Source: Quercus robur (Eukaryota; Streptophyta; Magnoliopsida; Fagales; Fagaceae). From it: 64,000 bases of DNA. The DNA is taken from the NCBI RefSeq assembly GCF_932294415.1, contig NC_065535.1:25384782-25448781 (forward strand), read 5' to 3'. Positions 1 to 12,914 of the stretch are shown in pieces. How positions within the stretch are numbered: position 1 is the stretch's first letter; each line of letters opens with the position of its first letter. Made by a program: the position numbers and the translations under genes. The notes below the pieces were generated by a model. The model worked only from the letters and a program-made list of their open reading frames with translations, ran no database searches and was not told where the DNA came from.

Positions 1-288
1 CAATGCGGTGGATAAATGGGTAAGTTCAGGATAACAAAAGAACTCTGAAGTTAGAATGCAAAAATAATTTTACAAAACTTCTTTCTGAAGGTAACCATGG
101 ACATGACCATCCAGGGTTCCCGTCTGTTCAGTTGCATTAACAATGATTTCCTCTATCTCACCCCCTCAATAGTATCAGCACCTTGTATATGGTCAGCATT
201 GAGCCACTGAAATTGCTTTTGTTCAGTACATTATAGTGTGGTCACAATGCTATCTAAATTAACCTAGGTCTATCTACCTGATGCCTGT
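1..288. other. 3' flank of the RNA-binding-protein gene
   Basis: Presumed 3' UTR and downstream DNA of the minus-strand gene. Unique-looking AT-rich sequence with no coding signal; no clear poly-A signal was pinned down. Confidence 0.4.
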
Positions 289-3200
289 TCACCTCTTACC
301 ACGAGATCCAGAGCCAGACCTTGGACCTGGGTATCGCGAAAACTGCAGCCGCAAGTAACTAGAATCAGCATCATTTTCATCCATTTTATAACCTGTGCAA
401 TCCAATTCAATCCAAATATACAGTCAGCATATCGATGAATTTTAGATAACCAGTTACATAGGTAAATATATCAAGCAAGAAATCTAATCCTAGATTTTGA
501 TTGCCCACCTAAGAGCAATGATTAGTCAGTCAATCTTAATCACAATTTCCAGACTAAATTATTCTCTAGTCGAAGCATACACGTAAACTCCCATGCCCCC
601 ATACCCTATTTATGCCACTCATGCTAGAATATATATATATATATATATATATCATGAAAACTTTACAAAGCACTTAGCAGACATTCTAGACAACCAGGCA
701 CTTATACAAACAATTGTTGGGTAAATAAATCAAGCAAGGAGTTACATCATACATTTTGATGGGTCCACCTAAAAGCAATCACGTTCGTAACTGTAATTTT
801 GATCACAAATACCCATCTATAGCATTCATTGGCAGACAATTCAACATGTAAAAATAAGCTTCTGTGCACACATAACATTCCACCCTATTACACCTCTCAT
901 GCTTAGCACAACATCCTTGAAAAAATAATTTTTAACGTGATCAGATAAAATACTAAAATCCTGAGACTTTGCAAATATACAAAGAAGCACAGAGCAGACA
1001 CTATATTATATTGTCTTGATTGCCTGATCACAACTTGACAAGATTTTTTTTTTTTTTTTTTTTGGGTTGATAAATTCAATAATTCGAAAAGGGAGGGGGC
1101 ATTTGAACCCTAGAAGTCTCCATTGGAAATACCAGGAGGTGCTAGTTGAGCTACAAGGGTCTTGGCAACTTGACAAGAAAATACAATGATAAAAAGATGA
1201 AAATAATTCCCCCAACATTGGAACTATAAGAGTGAAGAAGAGCAAAGTCATCACCTTGCAAAGCACTCATAGCAGTTGCTGCACAAGCTGGATTTACAAA
1301 ATCCACAAAACCAAGGATAAGAGGATCTCCACCACGCTGGATTATGAATGAATCAGTTTAGTATGAAGAAGTCACTCTTCTGACAAATTATGACAGTGTG
1401 ACAACCCAAATCAAACTAAGCAGCCCAAATGGATTACAATTCAAGGTCCACTTACGTGTTTGGATTCTTTGCTCACAAGTCTCACTTCTTTATATCCAAC
1501 AAAAGGGCGGAAAATATCTAAAGATCCGGTAAAGGAAATGTTAACAACTAGATCAAAAACAGTCAAGTTTGACAATTAAAAGACTCAGATGAGGGGACAA
1601 AGATCAATGTAATTTCTTAGCAGGATCAAAACACAATTAAGGATACGTGCCACCTCCCTCTTTGAACTGTCAGGAGGAAGTCCTTCAACATATAAAGTGT
1701 TGGAAGCATCTGGAGGTAGAGATTGTGTTTCACGACCCCGCCTAGTCGTGTCCAGTGGAAGCTGACTACTCAGGCTAACATTTCGACCATTTAGTGCTAG
1801 ATCAGGACCAACAGCCCCAGGACGACCCAACAAAGCAGGATCAGCTATTGGGAGACCAGGCATTCCAGCACTAGAGATCCTTCCCAACCCAACTCCACGA
1901 AGTGTACTTGCTTCTCCAGAAGCAGATGAAGGAAGTTGCTTCAAAAGCAATTATGATGAACTTTTAGCAGACATATAGGTGAATGCATGAAAGAAAAAGT
2001 AAGCACAGCTTATAGGTTTATCAGGTTACCGCACTCTGGAGATAGCGGTCATAAGCTGATCCAATTGTTTTTGTGTCCTTTACTGCCTGATGACCACTGC
2101 GATCATCATCTCGTGCTAGATAGTTATGCATCTCATGACCTGAAGGCAGCCCAGAAGGCACAAGATCTGCAAAATTATAAATACAGATGAACAGAATTCT
2201 TGAACTCAATGATCTGTCTTAAACAAGATGCAGATATACAATGCACCAAATTCTTAAAACTGTTCATAGACACACCTGTACATACATCAGCCATACTGAA
2301 AGAAGGTAAAATAAAAGTTAAAAAAATAGGAAAGACCAAATCCAAGAACAGAAGGCGCCTTTTATTTGATTTGTAGATTTAGATGAGCAGGAGAAGCACA
2401 GCCTAAAACTTGAAACATGATAACAGAAGCTAACTTTAGGTGTGGGGGCGGAGGATTAATTACAGTAGAGGGAGAATACAATTTGATAACTTCAAGAAGG
2501 TTAATTTTTAGAATTAGTTTTTGATGTGAATCAATTATTATCTACATTAGATAAACAACGTATTAGCCCTAGACATGGACAATCTGGTGGGCTTCTTTTG
2601 AGCCAATCACATTTTGAGAGAGCTTTGGCCACGAATAGTGAAACACTCAAAATTGACAATCTTAGCAGTCGATGCATGCTATGTATGGCCCACAGCCGAC
2701 ATCAGAAAAAAAGAAAATAACGATGATTCACAGAATATAAATGAAGGACAAAACACAATGTGGTATAATCATACTAGAAGAAGCTCAGGATGAAAATTTT
2801 AGAAAAGATAATCTAATATTTGAGTAAAAGATGCATTAGGAAGAGTGGCTTGCACCCTGGAACCAACTTCAAAATTTTTCCTGATATGGAACACTGTCAT
2901 AGACTATTAACATGTAACAGCTGATCACACACAAACTAGAAACAAAAGGTAGAAGCATTTCTTAAAGATGTACTGTCGTGGGAATTTTTTATCTGCAAAT
3001 CAATGCTGTGAGATGCTCAGATGCAAAGAGGTCACAGAATATCTAATACGTGAAAAAGAAAATGACATAAAGAGCAGACCAAACATTGAAGCAATAGAAA
3101 CGGTTGCAAATAAATACAATACAGCTCAACATATAAAAGAAAAAGAAAAAAAATCACCAGAATCACTAATGGTTAAATGGTTTGTATCTGTTCTGACATG

Positions 3201-6200
3201 TCTCGGTATTGGAAATGATATGGTTATTGATATCAAACATCCCTAAACTAAATTAAAACGAAACAAATGACTACCTATGATATTTTTCTACAACAACAAC
3301 AGCATTTGGAATGTAAAGGGATTTACTAAAGATACCCAAAGGTTTTCCTGGCTAGAGGCGAGTCCAAAGAGCTCTTCTTTGGAAAGGTTCCCTATGTTAT
3401 CACCAAAAAAAAAAAAAACAAAAAAACAAAAAAGGGAGCAAAACAAAACAAATATTAAGGGAAAATGCAGCCATACCCCTCCAACTTTGGGTCGGTTTCA
3501 AACTAACCTCTTGAGGTTCTACATTTTACATTCTAGATCCCTAAATTCATCACAACAGTAAAATTGCTCCTTCCATTCCATTCCGTTAGTTGAATGGACA
3601 GAAAGTACTGTGCACCACATGATTACAAACGTGTGCAACAGCCCATTACCAGTTCCTACAACAAAATGGGAGAGTTAACGAGGAGAGCTTGCAGCTCCAC
3701 ACCCCTGACCAACCTTACTCTCACAGCACACCCTCAGCCAAACCCAACGCAAGCTCCCACCATCAAACCCTTCTCACACAGCAACTCTCTTCCAACTAAC
3801 AATCCATAGCAGCCCCAAATCATAACACAATGCCACATCAAGCGGCCAAAGCAACAGACCAGCTTTTCTCAAAAAAAAAATAAAAATAAATAAATAACAA
3901 GAAGAAGAAGAAGCAACAGACCAGCGCAGCCACCCTTGTTGCAATTCCCATGATAAAGCCATTGCCACAAACATACTTGTTTTTTGATAGGCAAATCATT
4001 CGATTAATTGCCAATGTGCTACAGCAGAAACAAAAACAAGCCAGACCCAATTAAACCTCCACCCAAATCTACTAACTCAAACAAAAAATATCCAATCGCC
4101 ACTGCTGGCCAAACCCAAAAAAACACCCATATTGCCAAGACCACAGCAGCCCTTGTAGCCAAACAGCCCAAATCCTCAATCCATTAGTTGAAATCCACCA
4201 CTTCATTGAGAGCCTATCACGCCAGCAAGAAACCTAGCCCAGTTAACCGCCACAATGCTGTTTTTGATAGGGGTGAGGCTGACCACTGACTAGAGAGACT
4301 GAGAGAGGGGGGGGGGGGGGTGGTGGGAGGGGATGAGAGAAAACAAGATTAGATGAGAAGTAAAAAAAAGTAAATGAAAGGAGACAAAAGCAGCAAGAAG
4401 AAGAGAGAAGAAACATTGATGCCAATGGCGATGAAGAGGAAGTCGATCAGGCAAACCCCTCGCCAAGCACCCAAGACCATAATAAACACCCAAAACTTGC
4501 ACAACTACCATCTTTCCACAAAAGCCAAATTGCCACCATGAAGCAGAGGCATCCAACAGAGAGAAAGTAATGAAGTGGTCAAAGGAGAATTTGTCTTTGT
4601 ACTTGTGGTGAGTTTAGATTAGGAGAATTTGTGGATCTAGGGTTTAGAATTATTGAAGAAAAGGCTATGGAGTTATGTTAGGAATTAAAAAGTGGATTGA
4701 TGAGTTATTTGATAGCTATTTGATAGAAGAAAGTATGTGGGTTTTGATAGGTAAAAGAAATGGATTGATTTGGGACTGTAAGGCAAAAGAAAAAAAGAAA
4801 GGATTTTATGGTGTTTAGTGATGTGGGCTGAGACCCACTAGGTTGGCAAAGTCAAAGATTCAACCAAATGATAAGATGGATAGTTCTAGGATGCCACTCA
4901 ACTAGAGGTAGCGGATACCACTCAATGCTACTAATCGCAAATGCCACTCAACGTGACCAAGTGACACACTTGATTGTTAGGAGGAATCACTCAACTCCAA
5001 AGCAATAACACTTGCAAATAATTATCTATATTAAATACTCCCTCTCTCCTTGTTTCTGATTTCTCATTGATATTTATAGGTGAATACATTGCATGGGAGA
5101 TAAATGCTTACAATTAAATGCTAGACAACTCCCTAGATTGGCTTCAAATCACCCTATGATAAGATTATTACATTGGAACAACTACCAACAAGACTCATAA
5201 TTAACTTTGATTGAATAATAAAGATAAATAAAAGACAACTGGACTTCTAAATAAATGACACATGTCGCTACCACATAAGTTGCCACTATGCTCTTGCATC
5301 ATTTAGTAGCTAATGAACAGTACATGTGAACGATACCACAAAAAAAGAAAAGAAAAAAAAGAGGGAAGAGAAAGGGAGAAATAAACGCATTAAGGCCAAC
5401 ATGCTTAATGCTCAAAATACTTAATATTTTTATTAACATCAACTCTTCTTTGATTCCATTGAGTGCGCGTGCACACACACACATATATATATATTAGAAA
5501 AAACCAAACCCAGTACACCAACAGTGTACTAAGAGAGAAGTACTATCAAGTCAAAAAACAATGATCAAACAAGTGTAAGAGAGAAAAACAAGGGGAGAGA
5601 AAATAGCTGCACTCCAATCCAACAAAGTAAGGAGGAAAAAGGCTTTAATTTCTAGGATATTTTGTTCACATCCCTCAAAACTCCTACAATTCCTTTCTTG
5701 CCAAAGATACCATATAATGCAATGTGGCACAACCTTCCAAAAAGCAATATTTCTATGCTTGCCGAAAGACCCCTGCCAAGCTGAAAACATAAACATATGA
5801 ATGACTGTCATTGGCATAACCCAATGGAGGCCAAATAAGCAAAACACCATATTCCATAGCTCCAAAGCTATAGGACAATGAAGAAGCAGGTGATCCACAG
5901 TCTCCCCACATTTTTTGCACATGCAGCACCAATCCAAGATCAACATACATCTCTTTCAGAGATTACTTATAGTTAGGATCTTCCCTAGAGCAATAGTCCA
6001 AGAGAAGAAGGCTATCCTAGATGGGACCTTTGAGCACCATACCATCTGCCATGGGAATGATATGCCATTAGTTCCCAAAGTTGAAGACCAAAACCCCTCC
6101 ATCCACTACCTGACTTCCCTTCTGGCACTATGATGGAACCCCTACGCCGCCCTTTCATCACATCTTAAATCAACAAATAGGAACCATTTGCATTTGAACC

Positions 6201-8716
6201 CTTATGAAGGATGAAGGCTTTATCGCTCTCTCTTATTAATCTAACAAATTGACCATCATTCTACGCTGATATCAATTCCTCAATGTTATGCACTAACCAG
6301 TTAGCACTCTCCTTGCCCAAAAAGATTGACCGCAACGAATCCTTGCCTCTTTCATATATGCGCAAATGCAAAGGTGAATCTGTTGATCATCTTTTACTGC
6401 ATTGCTCTATTGCTTCAGACTTATGGTCAATGATTTTGGGTTTGTTGGGAGTTTATTGGGTGATGCCAAAATCTGTTGTTGAACTTTTGGCTTACTAGCA
6501 AGGTTGGTTTGGTTATCATCGGAATGATAGGATCCTTACAGGTGAGAATTTGAGGGTTAGAGGGTTGGATTTTATCTACTGGTGTATCATGTGCCGTAGT
6601 AATGGGGAGACGGTGGATCATTTGTTACTACATTGTGGAAATGCTTATCGGTTGTGGAGTTTGGTGTTTAGACCTTTTGGGTTTTCTTGGGTCTTGCCAA
6701 GATCGGTTGCGGATACTCTATTCGGTTGGTGGAATTGGCCCAAAAAGCATTTGTCTAGCATTTGGAATTTAGCTCCATTATACTTGATGTGGTGTCTTTG
6801 GAGGGAGTGAAATAGGAGGACGTTTGAGGACATGGATAGTTCGGATGACCAGCTATTGGCCTCTTTCAGTGGCACTTTGTTTGACTGGTCTAGGGAAGGG
6901 AGACTCACCTCTAGTGATTCTCTCCCTGTGTTCCTTAGCTCTCTCCTGTATACTTAGTATCTTTTCTTGTCTTTATCTTTACACTCTTTCTTTTCCCTTT
7001 GTATTTTTCTCTCTGCCTTATGTTTTTCTGCATAAGGTAGTGTTCTTGAATATAAATCTTTATTACCTATCAAAAAAAAAATTATCGGAATGGTCATATT
7101 TGGATGGTTATCCCCCATTGCCTGATATGGTGCATCTGGAGGGAATGGAATAGCATGAGTTTTGAAGACACCGAAAGTTCTATGCCTGACCTCAAATTGT
7201 TCTTTTTTAGAACTTTATTGGATTGGTTGTCAACCACAAGGAACCTTTCTTTATTTTCTATTGTTTATTTATTAGATTTATGCAATTTGTGTAACTGATT
7301 GTTTACCCTAGTATACTTCCTATAAACTTGGGAGACTCATTTTCCTAATTTATACAAGTTTATTACTTATCCATATATATATATATATATGTGCAACAAG
7401 TAATAATTACCACCCTCAACCAAGAATTCAAACGATTTTGATTCAATGAAGACAAAAACAGAACCCCCCCCCCCCCCCTTCCCATCTCATCAGGGAAAAA
7501 AAAAAAAAAAAAAAAAGATAGGAAAAAAAAACAGTGAAGCCAAAAAATGTGAGAAATCTATGGCTAATTCGAGGTAGCCAGACCTCATTTATGACTAATT
7601 CGAGGTAGTTAGGACTATGACTAATTAAGGACTCTTTCTTAGAATCAAAGAAATTAAAACCTACAATAATTATGATCTCCTAGAAATTCTATACTTAACT
7701 ATATTACCAAAATACCCTTAATTTGAAAGGATTACAAAAGCTACAAATTTTCCCTGGATTCAGAATGACCCTACCTTGTTAAATAAAAGACAAAAATGCA
7801 AATTGCAACCCTAAAGTTTGGGTAATTTTGATTTTGCCCCTAACATTTAAAAATTTTGATTGGCAGTCCTCCCATTAATGGTTGTGTTGATGTGCTCATT
7901 AAGTGAAACCTACACCTGCCACATGTATTAGACTATTAGTTTGTCCAATCAAATTATGCCATGTCAATTAAATGAATTAATCATGTCACATCACTTAAAT
8001 AACCTAAAAAAATTAAAATAATTCTATACACACACACATATATACATATATAATAAATGCATACAATAAATTAAATCATTCCCAACATTTTCTTGAAAGC
8101 ACTTTTTTAGCATCGAAACGGAATTTATGTAGTGAAGAAAGAAGAATCAAAGAAACCAATAAATAAATAGGTTTACAAACACATACTATTATACTAAATA
8201 ATCTTGCAAACAGCCAAACATTAATGAATCCCATATCACACAATACATCAGAATCTTTGGCAAATCTTATAGATTGCTATCACCTCACTTTCTTGTCTCA
8301 CTTTCTCTACCCAATTCTCTCTTACCAAGGCCTCCAAGCCACTTGCCACCGCCATCAACAGCGGTGGCTCCAAAATTTCTCCTCTCTCTCCAAAGCGAAC
8401 CATCTCTAGATTGATGTCTTGTGGCATGTGGGTCATAGACTCGTGAAGTAAGGTCATGAGGCCATGGGGATGAGTGAAAGAGTGAGTGGAAAATGATGTT
8501 GCAGAAGCACATGGAGGCGTGTGGTTGCCATGGGAAAGACCTACGAGACGGATGCTGTCCTTCTGAATCTTAAAGCTCCATGTTCTCCTAGAACGTTGTC
8601 ATCCTCAACATCTCTATGAAACCCGGCTCAAATCCCAGATATTTGTCTCTATGAGCTTTGATTTTTAGGTTGGAGAGCCTAGATATATGATCCTTCAAGC
8701 TTTGAGTTTTAAATTC

Positions 8717-8758
<42 letters not shown>

Positions 8759-9563
8759 CATGGTTCTCTCTTGCCGTGACTGGTATTTTTATGTTTTGAT
8801 TCCTCTTCCTACTTGGTATAGTAGTTCTTAAGTCCTTATATTTGTTATTCTAGGAATAGGTTTATTCAGAGTAATAGTCCTAGGAAAGCATTTAATAAAA
8901 TCCTATATAAAGGCTATATTATAGTCAATAACATTGATAGAGAGATTGATTTTAAATAAAATTCCAGCAGCTTATTTTAAGCTTTAAGGGTGTGATCCCC
9001 TACCTAAATGTGATTGCTAAGGAAAACCAAGGCGTGATTGCCTAGTGTTTTATCCATCTTATTTCTTGTTCTATTCACTGTTTTAACACCAAACAACCAT
9101 CAACATATTCAAGATTCAATCTTTTCTTTCCCCAATCCCTTATAAACATCAATCTTTGTTCAAGCACCCTATAAGATCTTATCAAGCAATCTAATATAGT
9201 ACATTGGGAATGACCGAATTATAATGACAAAATCACATGCAGCACAAGATTATATACATTATATATAGATAGTGACAAAATCACAACGCTGGTTTTTGTA
9301 AGCCAGATTGTGAGACACCTAGTGATGTTAATGCATTAAAAATTTTGAATGCACTACAACAGAATTAGCATTTAGCTGAGTTTTTTTTCTTTTACAAGCA
9401 AAGAGTTTTTCAGTTTTCACAAATGCTAAAGAAATTGAACATTATAATGAATTTGAAAAGACGAACCGTATTCAGAACGAGGTCGTTTAAGCAAGCCGCC
9501 TGAAGGTAGTAGAGGCGGTTGATGTTGCTGTTGCTGCTGCCGATTCCAATAGCCATCCGTCAT
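289..9563 (-). CDS. Nuclear-speckle-type RRM RNA-binding protein, six exons
   Basis: Spliced gene reconstructed by hand: exons 9467-9563, 2030-2166, 1647-1938, 1456-1517, 1255-1336 and 289-392, all with GT/AG borders and matching phases, giving 774 nt (257 residues plus TGA). The start is MTDGYWNRQ followed by a Q-rich stretch. Residues 79-155 are G/P/L-rich. One RRM lies at about 158-245 with RNP2 LYVEGL (about 160-165) and RNP1-like LILGFVDF. The C-terminus is R/G/S-rich ([13 protein letters not shown]). This architecture matches plant nuclear speckle RNA-binding proteins (NSRa/b and Medicago RBP1, the ENOD40 partner), which bind RNA and influence alternative splicing; assignment is from memory of the family. 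Intron 1 is 7.3 kb and full of retroelement fragments. The reading frame has no lesion, so the gene looks functional. The main uncertainty is the exact paralog. Confidence 0.9.
1044..1165 (-). mobile_element. tRNA-derived SINE in intron 5
   Basis: A 122 bp insertion read on the minus strand: an A-box-like GTAGCTCAACTAGCACC, a B-box-like GGGTTCAAATGCC and a terminal A-run (poly-T at 1044-1063 on plus). It is flanked by a perfect 13 bp target-site duplication, CAACTTGACAAGA, at 1031-1043 and 1166-1178. These are hallmarks of a Pol III SINE mobilised by LINE machinery. It lies in the 119 bp-plus intron between exons 4/5 and 6 of the RRM gene and does not disturb splice sites. Confidence 0.85.
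5500..5950 (-). pseudogene. LINE remnant, zinc-binding RT C-terminal region
   Basis: A minus-strand frame of about 130 residues starts with [19 protein letters not shown], the zf-RVT signature found at the C-terminus of plant L1-type LINE ORF2 proteins, followed by W-rich [12 protein letters not shown]. The polymerase domain is absent, so this is a 5'-truncated, dead copy. The same fragment recurs at 36450-36865. Confidence 0.75.
6283..7300 (+). pseudogene. LINE remnant (zf-RVT) split by a younger LINE
   Basis: Plus-strand zf-RVT pieces: [18 protein letters not shown] at about 6367-6420, continuing after 7084 with [15 protein letters not shown] and [15 protein letters not shown]. The two halves are contiguous in the duplicate at 37260-37620, which shows the break at 6527 is an insertion. 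Premature stops (for example after LLAY near 6496) show it is dead. Confidence 0.75.
6527..7083 (+). mobile_element. 5'-truncated LINE inserted in an older LINE remnant
   Basis: A 557 bp insertion encoding the zf-RVT end of a LINE ORF2 ([20 protein letters not shown] at about 6580-6640), a 3' UTR, and an A-tail at 7072-7081. Both ends carry the target duplication ATCGGAATG (6518-6526 and 7084-7092). The corresponding site in unit B near 37430-37440 is empty. Strong 5' truncation is usual for target-primed reverse transcription. Confidence 0.88.
8716..8756. repeat. CT microsatellite
   Basis: Uninterrupted (CT)n of about 40 bases inside intron 1. Bases 7710-9466 otherwise hold AT-rich intron sequence with no protein signal. 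Confidence 0.9.
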
Positions 9564-9700
9564 TTCTTGTATCTGCAATTGAAGAGAGAGAGAGAGAGAG
9601 AGAGGTTTAGTTTGTGAGAAAATGAAATGGTAATTAGACAAAACAATACCATAATTTTTGAGAGTACCTTTTGGGTTGGGTTCGATGAAACCCTAAGCTG
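9564..9700 (-). promoter_or_regulatory. 5' leader of the RNA-binding-protein gene with a short leader intron
   Basis: Reading on the minus strand, a donor (AAG then GTACTC) at 9668/9667 and a branch/CT-rich acceptor ending TTGCAG at 9573 suggest a 95 bp intron in the 5' UTR, eight bases before the ATG. The (CT)n tract of this intron appears as the GA repeat at 9583-9603 on the plus strand. No in-frame ATG makes a better start. A poly-T run at 9773-9792 (plus strand) lies farther upstream. Transcription start and TATA box were not identified. Confidence 0.5.
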
Positions 9701-9879
9701 AAAATGCAAAAGCACAGTCTCTTTGTTTCTTTCTCTCTCGACTGGATCGCTATGCGTTTTGTTATGTGTTTGTTTTTTTTTTTTTTTTTTTTGGGGCTGA
9801 GAACAGAAAAGTTTCTCTTTGGTTTTTGGGGGTGGTACTGTCTGTGTACACACTGCCACTATCTCTGTCACACGCAATT

Positions 9880-12350
9880 GCGACTGCTAGGGGCCTTACT
9901 TCTTCACTTTGTAGGTACTTGGTACAACCAATTGTGCCCCACCACGTCATGGTTAATTACTTCGTGGCAACATGTGATACTACTATGTGGCGCCTGACCC
10001 TGTAGGTGCAAGCGCGGCCCGTCCCCTTGAATTTTTGAATACTCGGATCAGAAAATGTAAAAGAGCCCAGGCAAGTCTAGTTCGGTATTAAAAGTTTAAA
10101 ATTATTTATTTTTAAATAATAAGGTAGAATACCATATCATATTTTTGGTTCGTTTGTTATTTCATAAATATAAGTGTTTGTAGAGTGTGGAGAATAAAAG
10201 TTGGGATTTAAGTTTTCAGGAGGGAGTTTTACATACATATATACTTAGATTAGACATTTAGACTAGAATAAAATTTCTATCTTGTAAAAAAAAAAAATAA
10301 TAATAAGGTATAATTTTTTTTTTCAAAAAAAAATCTATTTTGATCATGAGCCAAGCTCGAGCTCATAACCAAACAAGATTTTATGTCCAAGTTTAACTCA
10401 TTTTCTTATCGAGTAAGTTTGAGTTTATTCAAAAGTTACTTAATTGACTTATTCTTTAAAATATATATATATATATATATATATTGTGAAATTATAACTT
10501 AAAATGTTTACCTCTTCAAAATTTTATGATTTTTTACTATGAAACTATGAATAGACTATTTATATAATCAATAAGTAACAAATTATTATTTAATATCATA
10601 TAAACATATTGATAAACTTATACAATCAAATTTTAGATCTATATAAATATATTTTTAGACAAATATACATATAAAACTGTTATATAGTTAAATAAAGTTA
10701 TCATGTTCACGAACACATTATTATGTTTGAATTTAACTCATATAATAATCGAGTCTAAACTTAAGGCTTGAACTTGGGTTGTTTTCTAAACAAACGAATA
10801 AAAAAAGTTTTTTTTTTTTTTTTTTTTCTTCTGAGCCCAGCTCAAGCTGTTCATAAATAGCTTGGTTCATTTACAGCACTAACTTTGATCAAAAATTATT
10901 TTGGTCATTTAAGTTTGAAGTTGATTATTTTAGTCTAGTAACTTTTTCCAAAAATCATTTTAGTGCTTTAAATTTGAAGTTGGTCATTTTAGTCTAGTAA
11001 CTTTGCTCACAAATTTTTTTAGTCCTTTAAGGACTCACTTAGTCGGATAATGTTGTAAAACCACTCAAAACTACTAACTTATAGGACTAGAATGATTTTT
11101 GGGGAAAGTTATTGGACTAAAATGATAATTTTTAAACTTAAAAGGACTTAAATGATTTTGAGGTAAAGTTATTGGGCTAAAGTGACAAACTTCAAACTTA
11201 AAGGATTGAAATGATTTTTTTGGGCAAAGTTAATAGTGATAATTGCATTTTTTGCTAAAAATAAACCTAAGATACTTATTAGGATCTCCTAAAAAATTTT
11301 AAACTCAAGCAAATTATCAAAATACCCTTGATTTGCAGGAATTGCAAAAAGTAAAAAATTTCTTTCAGAATATAAAATTAACCATACCTAATAAAATGAA
11401 ACCCAAATTAAAAATTGTTTTAACCCTAAAAGAGTCAAACTTAGACCATTAAAATGAAATGACCTTCACTTCAATTGGACTTCTAAGGAGGACCCAATAA
11501 AACAATTCTTGAATAGGTGATTTTGCAAAGTAATAGCATATCAATCTTCCATGACTTCATCATTCTCCTCTGATTAGAAGGAACTTGACCTCGAGTTTTA
11601 AAGTGTTGAAGTATAAGAACCTTCAAACTTGAAACTTGCGTATAAATTCTTCAATCCCCTTTGGAATCATCAAGAATAAAGAATCCAAAGGAGAGCATTT
11701 TGCAAAAAATGTACCAAAAGCTAATTTATTTATTTTAAGTTCCCAATTTAACAATACACCCCACATTTCATACTCTATTTTATGATACAATATATTAAAA
11801 TAATCTTTAAAAAATTCTACTTTATAATGCCCCATGCTTAACTCACCCAAAACAAAAACACAATACCCAACTCATGATTAAAAAATTAGAAAAGAAAAAG
11901 AGAGAGAAAAGAAATAGAGATTTATTTTTGCATCATGGCTCCATTTTAGCTCCCCAAATATAGGGGTGTTTGTACATTTTTCTTTTAATAGTGAGAATCA
12001 TTTTACATTTTGGCTCCCCAGATGAGAATGTTTTACCAATATTCGTTTTATTGACCAATAAATTGATATCAAATTTAAACCCATCTCAACTATACTCATC
12101 TCACCTACCTTAATTGAGGTGGGTTTTACGTGTCTCGCATGGCAAATGGGGTTGGGAAAGAGGTAAATTTTCTTTGTACCTGACTTGTTTATATTTAAAC
12201 AATTAAAAAATATTTTTTATAGATTTTTTATGAAGTGTATATATATGGGCTTTTAATCTTCAAACATTGAATCTATGGTGTCTATTAGTGTTGTATTATT
12301 CAATTTATATTTTTATGTTTTAACATTTAAATATTTTAATTTCTATATTC
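9880..12350. other. Gene-free interval upstream of the RRM gene, degraded repeats
   Basis: No host gene is visible. About 10340-10860 contains arms built around GAGCCAAGCTCGAGCT and GAGCCCAGCTCAAGCTG, typical of degraded plant MITEs. 10461-10484 is an AT microsatellite. 11480-12100 resembles minus-strand retroelement debris with no intact frame. Confidence in individual identities is low. Confidence 0.4.
10877..11239. mobile_element. Fold-back MITE with repeated arms
   Basis: The two halves are inverted repeats of each other: the left edge CACTAACTTTG faces CAAAGTTAATAGTG on the right. Each arm holds two or three copies of a phrase around TTTTAGTCTAGTAACTTT, so the ~363 bp unit could fold into a long imperfect hairpin. 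No coding potential. I could not define a target duplication. Confidence 0.65.
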
Positions 12351-12838
12351 TGATGGGACTAACGAAATTAACTACCGACGAACCCAGTATTACAGACGAG
12401 ACCATCCTCTTGGAAGAACCCAAACAAGTGCCCCCATCACCGACGAAGGTATCAAGACCATTCAATACTGCCAGTAACACCTCGGATGGTTACAACAACA
12501 ACTACACAGACCGTTGAAAGCACATTAAAGCCCCATTACTAAGCAGGAGGCGTTACCAAGAAAGACATTAACATCCCATTATTAACCACAACGGTTAGAA
12601 TCCAAGGCAACATATATAAAGCTCTCACATTACCAACACAAGGTACATAGACATACTCAGATATATTTCTTGCTTTGTCATATTGCATTATTCTTTTTGA
12701 ACGAACTTCTTGATATTGACTTTGGTATCGGAGACGTTGTGGTAGGCACCACACCGGTGACCATCTTGAGGATACAATCACCCGGGCTAAAGATTGGTTC
12801 CATCTGCCTTCTCTGACTGACGAACTTACGCTTCATCA
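12351..12838 (+). repeat. 5' LTR
   Basis: Starts TGATGGGACT and ends CTTCATCA. A TATA-like ACATATATAAAGC lies near 12609-12621. It differs from the 3' LTR at about 23 of 488 positions by hand count (about 4.7%), roughly 21 of them transitions, so the insertion is not recent. Confidence 0.95.
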
Positions 12839-12862
12839 GTTTGGCACCGTCTATAGGGACGA
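12839..12862 (+). other. Putative primer-binding site
   Basis: Immediately after the 5' LTR is GTTTGGCACCGTCTATAGGG. Its position and likeness to the TTGGCGCCGTC-type primer-binding sites of Tat elements support this. I do not assign the tRNA. Confidence 0.6.
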
Positions 12863-12914
12863 CATTTTTAGATTCATATTTGAAAACGTAGTTTCCATCA
12901 ACTTCTATATTCAA

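Larger units (their letters stand above)
2729..7710. repeat. Segmental duplication, unit A, intron-1 part
   Basis: This part of intron 1 is repeated in the same orientation at about 35405-38050. Matches: 2730-3420 with 35410-36090, 5146-6520 with 36118-37435, and 7084-7710 with 37433-38045. Bases 3420-5146 have no counterpart in the other copy, so they were either lost there or inserted here. The left edge coincides with ATAACGAT at 2718, a string also found at the right end of unit B (47894). A 92-codon open frame (2968-3246) is preserved in both copies but resembles no family I know. Confidence 0.85.

Noticed and set aside
3594-4556. Several overlapping 60-90 codon frames in intron 1
   Set aside because: Low-complexity, no shared frame with the duplicate unit, no domain; chance frames.
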